64,000 nucleotides of DNA from Molossus alvarezi (lineage: Eukaryota > Chordata > Mammalia > Chiroptera > Molossidae). The position numbers and the translations under genes were made by a program. The notes below the pieces were generated by a model. The model ran no database searches, was not told the DNA's origin, and saw nothing but the letters and a program-made list of their open reading frames with translations. How positions within the stretch are numbered: position 1 is the first letter of the stretch; each line of letters starts with the position of its first letter. Positions 20,561 through 31,927 of this stretch are shown here, piece after piece. The DNA is taken from NCBI GenBank assembly GCA_037176705.1, contig CM073905.1, forward strand, positions 34,008,986 to 34,072,985. The letters are read 5' to 3'.

Positions 20561-21267
20561 TATGCGGCAACTCTGCCTCAGAAACCCCGTCCTCGGCTCC
20601 TCGAAGCACCAACTCAGACCGGAGGGTGGGTGAGGAAGGCAGAAGCGGGGGGCACAGATGTCAGTGCTCCCGGAAAGGGCAACAAGTGTGACAGCTGTGA
20701 GGGTGGGAGAAAGTGGCATTTCAGGGGGGAACATCACATAGTTGGGTCTGGCTGACACCCACAGTGCCAGGCCAGGGGGCTGGTGGGAGGTGACAGAGAG
20801 AGAGAGAGAGAGACATCTAGAGAGAACAAAAGAGACAGAAACTGGCTGACACAGGGAGATGGAGATGGAGCTAAGCGGAGAAACAGAAACAGGAACAAAG
20901 ACGGGGCAGAGGAACGGAGTCGGGGAAGATCAGGCAGGGTCGACGTGACAGGCACTGCGGGGCCATGTCCTCAGTCCCACTGGACTTGTTTTCACCCAGG
21001 AGACAGATGTCTGCATCTCACTTACTTTGCCTTGTTGAGAAAGCAGCTGTTTGATCTACAGCTCCCAGGGACGTCTCATTTACAAGAAGGGCAGAGTGAA
21101 TTAGCCCGAGAGCGGTGCAGTGTGGGCTGGGGCAGGGCCAGGCCCAAGGGTCCCGCTTCACCCCCGAGGGCTCGGGCTGAGCGATGGGGGGCAGGAGACC
21201 TGCATTGCAGACCCTCCCTGACTCTGGAGGCTGTGGGGGCTGCGCCTCGGTTTCCTTTTTCATAAAA
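20561..21267. other. Unassigned GC-rich DNA
   Basis: A 160-codon plus-strand frame (20783-21265) begins in a GA-rich low-complexity run and has no domain. It is not supported as a gene. Confidence 0.5.
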
Positions 21268-21279
21268 TGAGTGGGTACT

Positions 21280-21515
21280 GCCTGGCCGGTGTGGCTCAGT
21301 GGTTGAGCATCCACCCATGCACCAAGAGGTCACTGGTTTGATTCCCAGTCAGGGCACATGCCCAGGTTGTGGGCCCGATCCCCAGTGGGGACCATGCAGG
21401 AGGCGGCGAATTGATGTTCTTTCTCATCGATGTTTCTATCTCTCTTTCCCTCTCCCTTTTATCTCTAGAATCAATGAAGAAGAAGAAAGAAAAAGACTAC
21501 TGTCATTTTTTTAAG
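21280..21515 (+). mobile_element. VES SINE
   Basis: The head 'ctggccggtgtggctcag', 'gcacatgcccaggttgtgg' and tail 'aatcaatgaagaagaagaa' are clear. A 12-bp TSD with one mismatch, tgagtgggtact and tgagtgagtact, lies at 21268-21279 and 21516-21527. Confidence 0.92.
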
Positions 21516-21527
21516 TGAGTGAGTACT

Positions 21528-21844
21528 TTCCTGCACCAACCTTCCGTGGCAGCCTGTACCAAGGTTTGTCATCGCATCTTCTTGTGAAAATGTCGAACGG
21601 ATGTGTCCCCAGGAGAGCGAGAGGGCAGGTGTGTCTGTCTTGTTCACAGGTGTTCCCCTGTCCTCACGCTCTCCTGGGGACATATCCATTGAACAGCAGG
21701 TCTGAACAGTCTGGAGAGGAAGCAGGAGAAGGGACGAGAGAAATGGGTTGGAGTGGCCTGCTTGCTGGCTGCAGACCAGGCAACACAGGCGACCTGAAGC
21801 CGGAAAAGACAAGGAAATGAACTCTCCCCTAGAGCTTCCTGCCA
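21528..21844. other. Unassigned DNA
   Basis: No feature recognised. The minus-strand 253-codon frame over this region is discussed under rejected items. Confidence 0.45.
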
Positions 21845-22235
21845 GCCCCTTGATTTCGGCCCACGAGACGCCCGTTGGCCTTCTGACCTCCATGACCCTC
21901 CAATCGTAAATTTGCGCTGTTGGAAGCCACCAAGTGTGTGGAAATCTGTCGCAGCAGCAGGGGAAATGAACACGAAACCTTCGAGGTGCAGTCCCAGGCT
22001 CCCGTGGGTCCCCAGGCTGTGATGTCAGAACAGTCCACACCCAGCGAAGAACCTGACTTTCTCCTGCAGACCCCGCTGGTGACAGCCCCAGGACACAGCA
22101 CTGTTTGTCACAGGTCCCCCACCCCTGCTCACAGTTTTGGAAACAACCCTGTATGAAAACAGCTCCCCGAGTAACCCCGTCTGAGAAGAACAGCTCTTTG
22201 CTGCCACGACCCTGACTGGTACAGGCTGTCATGAA
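21845..22235 (+). repeat. MLT1-like LTR end (tentative)
   Basis: 'ccttgatttcggcccacgag', 'ttctgacctccatgaccctcc' and 'gttggaagccaccaagtgtg' follow the 3' part of an MLT1-type LTR. The rest to 'ctgactggtacagg' is weaker. Confidence 0.45.
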
Positions 22236-22492
22236 TCCCAGCTCTGGAGGAAGCAGAGAGGTTCATCCCTAGACTTCTGCACATTCCAGAACATTCCGGA
22301 GCATTCCCACCCCTCGATTTCTGCACATCCCAGAAGCTGACGGCCTCGTGGTCCTCTCAGCATCGTCACTCCTGGTGCCACAGGGGCTTCCTCGGACGCA
22401 CGGACGTTATTCACAGCTTCGCAGCCGCATCACCTCTTCAGATCCTCAAAAGGGTCTACTCACAGCAAGAATTTCCTAATAATGTCATCTTT

Positions 22493-22730
22493 TTTTTTAT
22501 CCCCACCCAAGGACATTTATCCATTTTTTGTTCAGAGAGAGCAGGAGGGAGAGAGAGGAAGAGAGAGAAACATCGACATGAAAGGGACACATCGAGCGGC
22601 CGCCACCCGCACGACCAACCAGGGCTGGGGACAAACTGCAACCAAGGTACGTGCCCTTAGCGGGAACCGAACCCGGGTCTCTCTGGACCGCAGGCCGACG
22701 CTCTCACCGCTGAGCCAAACTGGCCAGGGC
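22493..22730 (-). mobile_element. VES SINE
   Basis: The reversed tail 'tatccccacccaaggac' and reversed head 'ccgctgagccaaactggcc' bound it. The TSD is 17 bp with one mismatch: ctaataatgtcatcttt (22476-22492) and ctaacgatgtcatcttt (22731-22747). Confidence 0.94.
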
Positions 22731-22747
22731 CTAACGATGTCATCTTT

Positions 22748-23959
22748 AACTGAATGTTCCACACACGGGGGACTAAGAAGAGGTGGACGTCACACGCACA
22801 TGAACAACAGTTGGTGGCCATTGGAGACAGCACTAATCCCATTAGTAGGCTTTCACTTGGGTTTTCAACTGCCCCGTGCCTCTCTCCAACCTGCTGAGGC
22901 ATCTCGTCCCCTCCTCCCATCTCTGTCCCTCTCCATCCTCTTCAAAGCTTTGGGGTGAATCCCAGGACATGTAGGTGGAAAGTTCATTCCCACTCCAAAC
23001 ACCCATCCAAACGATCTTCTAACCAAAAGCGGTTCTGTGCCATGAGGAATCCAGCAGAGGGACAGATGTTTTTGACCCTCAGTGCAAAAGTAGCATGAAC
23101 TTGCAGTTCGGAGGTTGAGCAGCTCAGCCATCCCCAAACCTTCAGTAAAGGTCGGCCACACACAACTCGCCTATGTTGGTAATTCCCTGAGGCACAGAGG
23201 GGCCGCGTCCCGAGCAAGGCAAAGAGAAGACAACAGCTTCAGGAGGCAAGACGTGACGTGAAGCCATCTAGAATCCCAAACAGAAGCCATGGGGAGTACA
23301 GAGGTCCTCCGGGAATCCTTAAACCCCACAGGGCAACAGACTTCCCGCGTTACCTGGGATGGGAGCATGGACCATTTCGATTTTGATGTTCAAGAGTTAA
23401 GTGGCCCCTGAATTGTGGAGAAATGGGAGACGCTCAGGTGCAGTGGCACTTTCGGACTTTGAACCTGAGCCCTAAAGGTCAAGGTCTCCCGATCATCATG
23501 CCAAATGGAGAGGTGCCTGGCTCTCTGCCCAACTCAGGTGTTAATTGCATGTCTGCAAGGCCATCAGGGAGAAGGCTAAAATTAGCCAACGGCCTGATAG
23601 GATGACACCTGGCATCAGAAACGGAAGCTTCGGTGACAGGTTCATAAGATGAGCTTGTGTTTCAGGAGAACACATGAGCTTTCAGGAGCCCCGGGGATTC
23701 TGCAAGGTCAGCGTTGGCGCTGCACCTACCAGGCTGTGCACGTGGTGAGAGAAGATGCCGGCCTGCCCGCTCCTGCAGGTGGAAGAGACGGGCAGAAGCT
23801 GGTAGGTCGGGGCTGCAATGTGTTTTTCGTGAATATGCAGAACCAATGCTTTTCAGAAAAGTAAAACAAAGTAAGGCTCTGCGGTTAACTACAGAATTCA
23901 CCGTGCTGCTTAAATTGCTGAGAGCAACTCGTGCCTAGGATCTCCCAGCTGGGAAGACC
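22748..23959. other. Long unassigned stretch
   Basis: Moderate GC content, no repeat recognised, and no frame with a domain. It may hold single-copy sequence. Confidence 0.45.
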
Positions 23960-24108
23960 ATTCTTATTATGTGCCAGAAGCTGGGCACAGGCTTGACTAG
24001 AATGATCTCCTTTAATCCTCACAAATGCCTTAGGTGGTAGGTACGATTATTATCCTCATTTTGCAGACAGAAACTAAATCTCAGAGAAGTGAAGTCACTT
24101 TGCTGGCA
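23960..24108 (-). repeat. MIR SINE
   Basis: 'cctttaatcctcacaaatg', 'ggtacgattattatcctc' and 'tgcagacagaaactaaatc' in reverse MIR order. Confidence 0.8.
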
Positions 24109-24109
24109 T

Positions 24110-24560
24110 CTCAGTCGAGACATAATCAAGAAGTCAGGCACTATTTCAAGGATCTACAACAGAGAGAATTTAATGCAGGGAGTTGGTGACATGGGTGAGG
24201 AGCAGGCAGGGATGGTGAGGCCACTGGAGATTAGCAACAGCAGAAAGGCTGGAGGGAGGGAGGGAGGGAAGGAAGGAGGGTGGGTGGGAGGGAGGGAGGG
24301 AGAGTTGAGGGGACAGAGGGAGGAGGTGGGGTTTCCCAGACCCTGGGGCCAGGGTCACCTGGTGGAAGCTGGAAACTTGAGGTTAGCCAAGCTGCCAGGG
24401 GCAGAGAGAAATGCTGATTCCCCTCCTCTTCCCACCTTCCAATCTAATTCCAGCATCTCCCATTGGCAGGACCCAAAGGAAAGCCACTGACAAGGACGTC
24501 TGGGACACGCAGGACCAGGTCAGCTAGGAAGTGGCTTAGCCGGAACTGGCCCCCAGGTCT
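24110..24560 (+). repeat. Unassigned ancient interspersed repeat, copy B
   Basis: The counterpart of 3435-3845: 'atttaatgcagggagttgg', 'gattagcaacagcagaaagg' and 'catctcccattggcagg' occur in the same order. It is split by a GGGA-rich simple repeat. Confidence 0.5.
24251..24303. repeat. (GGGA)n/(GGGT)n simple repeat
   Basis: A purine-rich tetranucleotide run with GGAA and GGGT variants. Confidence 0.95.
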
Positions 24561-24711
24561 GATCCAGCCCAGTCAAGGACAGCGTCTCTCGTGGACGAAC
24601 ACAGCAGCTGCCTCTCAGCTTCTTCAGGGTAGCATCCTAGTCTCATGTGGACACAGAGGAGGCTCAGATACCCTTCGAGATCCTGGGCAAGGCTCCCTGT
24701 GGACACGAGGG

Positions 24712-24836
24712 AGTCGCTCGAGACACGGGTTCCAACCCCGGCTCAGGCGATGGCACCCTGTGTGACTTCAGAACAAATCATTTCGCCACCTCTCTGAGCC
24801 TCAGTTTCCGCCTCTGGAAAATAAGTGACAGAAATG
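24712..24836 (+). repeat. MIR SINE
   Basis: 'cgggttccaaccccggctc', 'tctctgagcctcagtttcc' and 'ctctggaaaataagtgac' follow sense MIR order. Confidence 0.75.
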
Positions 24837-24839
24837 CAG

Positions 24840-25555
24840 GGCCTTGCAAGGCTGACTTCAAGTGGCTCACAGCCAGTGCTCAAAAATTAGACCTAATTGC
24901 TCCCACCACCATCCACATTATGTAACCTACCCAGAATTAGCATTTTACTTACAGGCTGGTGCTCCCCGGACAGACAGGGCTGGCAGGGAAGAAAAGCGCA
25001 TCTCTCAGTCACGTCCACAGGGCTGTCCTGGGCCTTCTCTCAGAGATCCCTCTGCTGTCAGGCAAACTTGCTCAAGTTCACTAACAGTGACAAGCTGTTC
25101 CCGGGAAAGAACACCTGGGGATTCCGCAAACTCTGCTTATTCTAGCTTCCACTCCTTAATGAGGGCACCTGCCTCACGCCGCGGTCCTACTTGGCTTTCC
25201 TTGGGAAAGTATCCGTCAGGAGAGAAAGGAACCCAACTCTTCGGAACCTGCAGACCTGTCATGAGCCTTTGGTTTCAAAGGCACCAGGAAGCGCCCGCCA
25301 CTGTCAGGGTTATGAAATGTTAGGAGGGTTAGGAGACGTGTGTATGTTCGACATCAAGTCAGCTCAACCGCTCGGCTGTGATGAGGCGGGTTTCATTTCT
25401 TCAGCTGGTGAGTCACCTGCTCTCCAAAGGATGTCACCCCCCATCTTCCAGGGGGACTCTTCATGCCACCTGCACACCCATGCGGCTGGCATGGCAGAGG
25501 GTAGAACCCCCTATGACAGTGCTACTTGAAGTGTGCTCTGGAAATGCTCCCTCTC
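24840..25555. other. Unassigned DNA
   Basis: A 153-codon plus frame (24862-25323) has no domain. At 25515-25560 a MER20-like scrap ('cagtgctacttgaagtgtg') may be present. Confidence 0.4.
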
Positions 25556-25559
25556 TGGA

Positions 25560-26540
25560 CCGGGGTGAACAGTGTCCCCACCCCGTGCCCAAATGCCGTC
25601 CACCTGAAGCTTCTGAATGGGACCGTCCTTGGAATGTCATTAGTTAAAAGGAGGTCCTATTGATTAGAGTGGCCCTTCTCTGTCCTCTAAAAGTGCAACA
25701 GCTGGTGTCCTTAAAACAAGAGGAGGAAGAGTGACATCACCGCGAGGGCAATGTAGGTCGTTCCTGACTTCGCTCCCCCTCACAAGGAGAACTAATGACT
25801 ATTCAGACACCAACTAAGAAAACCCTAGAACATGGAGTGAGGCGGAAGGGCCCTGTGCACCGCAGGGACAAAGACAGACCGCATCAGGACAGATGTGAAC
25901 TAAGCCTGCTCGTGGTGATCACAATATATGGGACTCGAGTCATTGTGCCGTATGCCTGAAAATGATCCCGTGCTGCATGTCACTGACACATGAATAAAAC
26001 TGAAAGGGGAAAAAAAATACGTTTTTGGAAATCTACAAGAAAGAGAAGACATGCAGAGATCCACACAGGGACGAAGGTCGTGTGACGATGAGGCAGAATT
26101 GGAGGGTGTGTCTAGGAGCCGAGGAATGCTCGGAGCCGGGAGAGGCAAGGACGAACCCTAACCAGTCTCGGAGGGAGCAGGGCCCTGCCGACACCTTGCC
26201 TTTAACATCTGGCCTCCAGAACTGTAAGAGAATAAACTTCTATTGATTTTTTTTATCCTCACCCAAGGACATTTTTGCATTTATCTTCAGATAGAGTGGG
26301 AGGGAGAGAGAGAGAGAGAAACATCGATATGAGAGAGACACATCGAGTGGCTGCCACCCACACAACCCCAACTGGGGCCGGGGCCAAACTGCAACCGAGG
26401 TACGTGCCCTTAGCGGGAACTGAACCCAGGACTCTCTGGTCCGCGGGCTGACGCTCTAACCGCTGAGCCAAACCAGCCAGGGCTAAACTTCTATTGTTTC
26501 AAGCCACCCGGTTGGTGGTCACGCACGGGTCAGTCTGTGG
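25560..26540 (+). repeat. MLT1/MaLR-type LTR, decayed and split by a VES
   Basis: The left part has 'tgaagcttctgaatgggac', 'gtcattagttaaaaggagg' and 'gctggtgtccttaaaac'. The right part has 'cctgccgacaccttgcc', 'ctggcctccagaactgtaag' and, beyond the VES, 'ttgtttcaagccacccgg'. About 250 bases in the middle are poorly matched. Confidence 0.65.
26246..26483 (-). mobile_element. VES SINE inside an LTR
   Basis: The reversed tail 'ttatcctcacccaaggac' leads to the reversed head 'ccgctgagccaaaccagcc'. A perfect 13-bp TSD, taaacttctattg, lies at 26233-26245 and 26484-26496, and the LTR reads on correctly when it is removed. Confidence 0.95.
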
Positions 26541-26985
26541 ACCAGCACCAGTACACGGAACACTGAATAGCTCTGATCAAAGACACGATGGAGGTGGATT
26601 TGGGCCTCCTCTTACTCCAGTGCTTGCACTTCCCAAAGGGAGCTTGTCATGTTGGCTTTCCGAGGACCTGGCACCAACATTCTGGAGAAGTTTTGGGTGC
26701 CAGAGCTCCAGGAACAGTGGCAGGAAGAGGAACAATAGCAAATTCACCCCTGAGGTCCAGGGAAACTATTGCTCATATCAGTCTCTGTGGCCTAATGCAC
26801 CCCCACCCCACCCCACCCCACCCCACCAGAATTTAATACTGATGGAGACCCCTCGGGCTGAAGCAGAAGTTTCTGCTGTGTGCACAGTAGCGGCATGCCG
26901 AGGCCACCCAAACGTTCCCGAACACTCCAGCTTCCCTTAGGGGAAGATCAAACTTTGAGCCACATCTAGGAACACATCTAAAAAC
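26541..26985. other. Unassigned DNA with a (CCCCA)n run
   Basis: A short CCCCA pentanucleotide run lies at 26797-26827. The remainder was not recognised. Confidence 0.5.
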
Positions 26986-26989
26986 TAGG

Positions 26990-27208
26990 CCTGGCCGGTG
27001 TGGCTCAGTGGCTGAGCGTCGACCCATGCACCAAGAGGTCACCGGTTCAATTCCCAATCAGGACACATGCCCAGGTTGTGGGCCTGATCCCCAGTGGGGG
27101 GTATGCAGGAGGTGGCCAATCAATGTTCTCTCTCATCGATGTTTCTATCTCTCTCCCTCTCATTTGCTCTCTCTATAAAATCAGTAAAAAAAAAAAAAAA
27201 AAATTTTT
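26990..27208 (+). mobile_element. VES SINE
   Basis: A near-canonical copy: head 'cctggccggtgtggctcag', 'aggtcaccggttcaattcc', 'ctctcatcgatgtttctatc' and a tail ending in 17 A. The TSD is not clear. Confidence 0.92.
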
Positions 27209-27250
27209 AAAGCAGCAAACCCCGGCCAGTTCGGGGCTGATGCTATTTAA

Positions 27251-27297
27251 AATAATAATAATAATGATAATAATAACAACGATAACGATGATGACAG
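27251..27297. repeat. (AAT)n/(GAT)n imperfect simple repeat
   Basis: AATAATAAT grading into AACGATGATG triplets. Confidence 0.85.
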
Positions 27298-27299
27298 TG

Positions 27300-27487
27300 G
27301 CAGTTAAGATTCAAAGACATTTGACATACATTAATTCACTTCACCCTCACAACAACCCTATGAGGTAGACACTATTGTTATCCCCATTTTACAGATGAGG
27401 AAACTGAGGCTAAGTATGCAATGAACTGAAGATTCCAGCCCAGGTAGGTGTGGCCCCGAGTCCTTGCCCTTAACCACTGTGTCAGCG
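27300..27487 (-). repeat. MIR SINE
   Basis: A well-kept reverse MIR: 'caccctcacaacaaccctat', 'atccccattttacagatgag' and 'cttgcccttaaccactgtg'. Confidence 0.9.
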
Positions 27488-27689
27488 CATCATCTCTTGG
27501 CATAATATCTATTTACAACTCACTTTATAAAGAAGCCGTTTCTTTTAGCCTAAATGCACATGTCCAGCCTGAAGAGGGATCTTCCTCGTCCTGTCCACCT
27601 TTCCTGTGCCCTTTGTCACCCTCGGATTGTCAGGCTTTCTGAAAGAGGGAGAGCCTGGTAGAGTAAGGAAAGTAACAAGAGCTGTAACA

Positions 27690-27815
27690 ACAGCTAACAA
27701 ATATTAAGCACCTGCTGTGTGTCCGGCCCTGTTCTGGGAGCTTTCCATATTTTAGCCATATAATCAGCACACGTCCCCCAGGGGGTCACCATTATCATCC
27801 CCAGGGTAAGTCACT
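27690..27815 (-). repeat. MIR SINE fragment
   Basis: 'attaagcacctgctgtgtg', 'ccggccctgttctgggagc' and 'accattatcatcccc' in reverse MIR order. Confidence 0.7.
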
Positions 27816-28059
27816 GCCTTGGCTTTATAGAGAAACACATTTCCAGTCAGTGGTCCCCAACTTCCTCTCACAGTTCTTTACGTGTCCAAGAAGAATTCGT
27901 GCACTTTCTATGTACCACGCCCCACACACGGAGCTGAGACCATCCCCCGCCCCGGTGAATAACAGGTCCCAGCCGGAAAGAGCTTTCAGTCTTGTGACAG
28001 TAACCAGAGCACAGTAACATAAGGTGCCTGGACAGAAGCATTCACGGACACTGGCTAAG

Positions 28060-28251
28060 CAGTGTCTTCAAACAGGGGTGATCTTGCCCCCCCCAGGGGA
28101 CACTGGGCAATGTCCGGAGGCATTTTTAGTTGTTACAACTGGCAGAGGTAGGCAGAGACCAGGGATGCTGCTCATGATCCTACCATGCCCAGGGCAGCCC
28201 CCACAACAAAAAATGTTAAGCTCAAAATGTGCCAAGTTTGAGAAACCCTAG
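28060..28251. repeat. hAT-Charlie non-autonomous element (MER5-group)
   Basis: It begins 'cagtgtcttcaaacagggg', has 'gggcaatgtccggaggcat', 'gaccagggatgctgctcatg' and 'gcccccacaacaaaaaatg', and ends 'agtttgagaaaccctag'. The ends form diverged inverted repeats. Confidence 0.8.
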
Positions 28252-28510
28252 GCGAAAGGAGTCAAGGTGAATTTGAGATGGGCTGTGAAGGATGTGTAGG
28301 AGTTTAGCAGATGGAGAATTGGGAGAATGAACAGCCCGTGCAAAGGCTGTGCAAAGGCAAGGAGGCAGGTCAAGAGCAAGGCATATTCAGAGACTGGAAT
28401 AGCTTAGCACAAGTAATGGGGGGGGCGGATCCCAGTGAGCCCCACTGAGTAGTCTGAATGCCATCCCATAAGCAACCGGGAGCCATGTGAAGTATCTGAG
28501 CAGGGTGGAC
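28252..28510 (-). repeat. L2 LINE 3' region
   Basis: 'gcaaaggctgtgcaaaggc', 'aaggaggcaggtcaagagc' and 'taagcaaccgggagccatg' are the reverse of L2 3' UTR motifs. Confidence 0.65.
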
Positions 28511-28569
28511 GGCAGGTGGGAACTGAGAGTCTTGTACGAAGAATTGAGGGAGCACAGGCAGGATGGGGA

Positions 28570-28960
28570 ACAGGAGGCCGCGAAGCCAGGCGTTTCCTTG
28601 CATCACGTCTCCCCCAGCCTCTGATTAACCCTAAATTCTGGGCACCGCGTCCCTGGCAGGCCCGCTGCAAAGTGTCCTTCTCCGTCCCAGACCCCGCCAG
28701 GCACAGATTCAAAAAGCAATTAGCCTCTGCCGCTGCTTCGGGGACAGATCTTTCCCTGTCAGTGTACGTAGGGAGGGGAGGAGAGTCCAATCTGAGTTGT
28801 CCTCGGCTCCACAGGCTCCGTCTCTGCACCTTTTCCCTCTCACCGCGATTGAATGCGGCCGCAAAGTGGTTCTGGGCCCGGTGGACCCGAGCCTCGCAGC
28901 CTGGCAGGACTCTCCGAGGCCCGCCCTCCCCGCAAAGCCGCCGGCCACCACTTCTGCCGT
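28570..28960. promoter_or_regulatory. CpG-dense patch
   Basis: By eye about 25 to 28 CpG sites fall in roughly 400 to 450 bases, far above the surrounding sequence, and no young repeat accounts for them. It could be a small CpG island, an orphan promoter or a conserved element. A 228-codon minus frame spans it but runs into L2 relic DNA. Confidence 0.35.
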
Positions 28961-29084
28961 CAGCCCAGAGAATCAATACTGCACTCTCTAATCTTGTTCT
29001 CTTCTTGGCCAACTGACTTTGTCCCTGCTCCGTGACAGCCAGGCCCCGAAATGGCAGAGTCGAGTTCCCAGTTGAGGAGCGTGG

Positions 29085-29248
29085 ACTCATTCACCATACG
29101 ACTCGGGCAAGTGACCTCCCCCAGCGAGCCTCGCTTTCCTCATCTGTGTAATGGGAAAAGGTCTCTAACTCAGAGTTGTGTAAGGATTCGTGGAGACGAT
29201 GCATGTAAATTGCTCAGTCCCGCGGTTGGCATGAACACTCAGTAGATT
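29085..29248 (+). repeat. MIR SINE
   Basis: 'gactcgggcaagtgacctcc', 'cctcatctgtgtaatggg' and 'ttgtgtaaggattcgtggag' follow sense MIR order. Confidence 0.8.
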
Positions 29249-29249
29249 G

Positions 29250-29660
29250 AAATGGTGATGTCACCGGGGCCACCTAATGCTGCGTGACCTTTCACACCGT
29301 TCTATTCCTCACTACAAATCGTGAAACCACACACACACCAAAAAAGGTGGAAGGGAAGGGCAAATGGGCGAGGTCCTTCTCGCTGTCTGACCGCCTACCG
29401 TGTGCGTACGCGCCCTCCTTCCATCCCCACGCAGCAGCCGTGGAGACGAGCTACCCAGCTCCTCCCCGGAGGAAGAGTCTCCTTCTCTATGACAACCTTC
29501 AGGATCTGAGGCGGCGTCTGAGCCAAGGCCACCTTCTTCCCAGCCAACAGCTGAGCGTGGCGGGTGTACCTGGACCTGGCCACTCTGAACATGGGCTTCC
29601 TCAGACGGGAGACCTTTACCAAGACTTGGTCAGATCTGCCTCATGGTCTGAAGGCTCCCC
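29250..29660. other. Unassigned DNA
   Basis: Nothing recognised. Frames here overlap the next VES. Confidence 0.4.
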
Positions 29661-29666
29661 TTTCTC

Positions 29667-29871
29667 TCTTTTTCCTGTATTGATTTTAGAGAGAGAGGAA
29701 GGGAGAGGGAGAGAGAAACATCGATGAGAGAGAACATCGACTGGCTGCCTCCTGCATGCCCCCCACTGGGGATCAGGCCCACAACCTGGGCATGTGCCCT
29801 GATCTGGGACCGAACCGGAGACCTCTTGGTGCAGGGTCGACGCTCCACCACTAGGGCCACACTAGCCGGGC
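29667..29871 (-). mobile_element. VES SINE
   Basis: 'tattgattttagagagag', 'gagagaacatcgactggc', 'gggcatgtgccctgatctg' and the reversed head 'ccacactagccgggc'. The B-box region and A box are diverged. Confidence 0.88.
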
Positions 29872-30299
29872 CTCCCTCCCCCTTTTTCTTTCACGGACCT
29901 TAGCCCCCAGTAAACCTCTTGCGCCTATTACTCTATCAGTGTCCGCCGGCACACTCACACTAACCCTTGATGGTGTGTGCGCACGCGTGTGCGTGTGTCC
30001 GCGCATGTGTGCAGCTTGTTTCTCTCCCTGCAGCATGGAATCACCCTGTCCACCCCTCATATGAATTAACCATGCAGAACGTAACAGCCTCAGGTAGAAC
30101 GCGAGGGACATGAGAGCGGTGGGGGAGGGGAGCGGTCGGGGAGGGGTGTCTCCGCTCAGGACACACTGGTTACGCAGAGGACTCGACTGACGGCAGCTGT
30201 AATGCAGCGTTCAGCAGGGCACGCTCGGCCTCTTACAGAAGCGAAAATCGTTCAAAAAGTCAAATCTCCTCTGAGTCCAGACCCAGGAATAACCAGAGC
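29872..30299. other. Unassigned DNA with a GT/GC-alternating patch
   Basis: The patch 'gtgtgtgcgcacgcgtgtg' (about 29972) is alternating purine-pyrimidine and could adopt Z-DNA. The rest was not recognised. Confidence 0.4.
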
Positions 30300-30656
30300 A
30301 GCCAGCATCTGTTGCGGGTTGTGGTGGACACGGCGGTGCACCATCCAGATCCGCCGTCAAGGAAGGACCCCAGCTTTGGAAACGCTCACCCAAGGCCACA
30401 GGCATCCCAGGGTGGCCCATGCCAATGGCTGACCCATGAGGAGTATACAGACCTGGTCCTCTTGGCCGTTAGCGCTCCAGAGCTCCCCGTGGGCTCAGTG
30501 GAAGCAAGCGCTGGGCCCCCTTTGCAGCTGGGCCTCCCCCTGCTCTCCTGCTTGCGCGCCCTCCCTTCCTCTGGTGTTGGTCCCAGTTAATAAACATCCT
30601 GTGTGTTGACCTCCATCTCAGAGTCTGTTTCCTGGGACCCCGACTGCGACAAGGGT
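30300..30656 (+). repeat. LTR-like repeat end (tentative)
   Basis: The segment ends 'agttaataaacatcctgtg', 'ctccatctcagagtctg' and 'ctgggaccccgactgcgac', like the 3' part of several mammalian LTRs with an internal AATAAA. Confidence 0.4.
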
Positions 30657-30820
30657 TACCTGTGCTAGGAGCAGTGACATGCATGAACTTACTGCATTCC
30701 CACCCACCCCGCAGGGGCAGGAGTTATTCATCCCATCTTGCGAATGAGAAATCTGAGGTTCAAGAAGGTCACGTTACGGGCAAATGGGGAGCTGAGATTC
30801 AAGCCCGAGTGCGTCGGACT
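30657..30820 (-). repeat. MIR SINE
   Basis: 'ggaggagtt'-like remnants, 'catcccatcttgcgaatgag', 'gttcaagaaggtcacgttac' and 'gagctgagattcaagccc'. Confidence 0.7.
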
Positions 30821-30824
30821 TCAC

Positions 30825-31815
30825 AGCCTGGGACTGGGAACCTTTGGAAATGAAAGCTGCCACCCCCATCCCCAAGCCGAGTCTCCAAATCAAGCCCAGC
30901 TTCCATCAGCAGCCAGGGCGCGTGCCAACGCCTCCTGACTCCCAGCTTTGACCTTGGGGGTCACCCTAAAGAGCCACCACAAACCAACATCAGCAGTCAG
31001 GAAAGACTAGAGGTCCTGTTGAAAGGAGTCACTGCTGAGCTGATAATGAGTTTAAAAGAAGGTTTAATCAGACGTGTTTATCTGATTGAACCCGAACCTG
31101 AGGAATGAGCCTGAGACTTCACAGCCCACTGGACGCCTGTCAAAATAATCGAGTAAACACACGAACGATGTAGCTTCTTTATGGATTTTTTTTTTTTCAC
31201 CACCTCACTGGGCAAGAGAAAGGGAGAGAAAATAGTACAAGCACCGCAAGCATTTGATTGAAATACTTGCTGTCTTCGGGACCAAAAAAGCAAGACTCTC
31301 TCGGTAATTAAATGGCATTGTTTTAGAAGACTTCATTAGAAAGCCTTCCAAGGAGGAATGCCCCACACAGGTCTGATGACACTACCATCTGAGACTGCTC
31401 AATTAGAAGGGCAGGAAGAGGGCAGGCGACATGAACCACACAGACCTGGAGAAACCAGGGGGCCATTGAGGGCCTCGTCACCGCAGCTGGGACTGGGAGG
31501 AAGAAAGCTTTTCCCGACGCAGTGTTTGTTCTGAGGTCGCTAAAGCACATCCACAGGTGATTGAGCTTTTAGGAGACAGGCATTTTCTCTGCATTCAACA
31601 GGACTAGAGAGCCGGACATTCACGGAAGCTCAAATGCTGCATAATAGGTCATGGGTTTTGCACTTGATGGGGGTATTTTTGGCACGCATTGCGGATGGCT
31701 GAAGTGACTGTCCCTCTCTGACTGCCTAACGCACCAGGCATCGAATCATGACATCTTCAGACAGACAGTGATGGAAACTTACACATGTATTTACTGACAT
31801 AGTCTTCTCTCCTTG
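30825..31815. other. Unassigned single-copy DNA
   Basis: No repeat recognised. The segment at 31140-31330 is repeat-free with a poly(T) run and AT-rich cores such as 'cggtaattaaatggc'. Confidence 0.45.
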
Positions 31816-31820
31816 CAGTT

Positions 31821-31896
31821 TCTCCCTCCCTCTCTCTCCTCTCTCTCATTCTCCTAACTTCTCTCTCTCTCCCTCCCTCTCTCTCTCTCTCTCTGT

Positions 31897-31925
<29 letters not shown>
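31821..31925. repeat. Compound (CT)n-(CA)n microsatellite
   Basis: CT/CCCT-rich DNA at 31821-31894 passes into about 15 CA units at 31896-31925. Confidence 0.96.

Positions 31926-31927
<2 letters not shown>

Noticed and set aside
21471..22232. 253-codon open frame on the minus strand
   Set aside because: It begins in an LTR-like relic and runs into the tail of a VES SINE. It has no domain, signal or compositional support.
22482..22958. 158-codon plus-strand frame
   Set aside because: Its first half is a reversed VES SINE.
28404..29090. 228-codon open frame on the minus strand
   Set aside because: GC-rich CpG-dense DNA lowers stop frequency, the C-terminal part reads through L2 relic sequence, and competing frames exist on the other strand.
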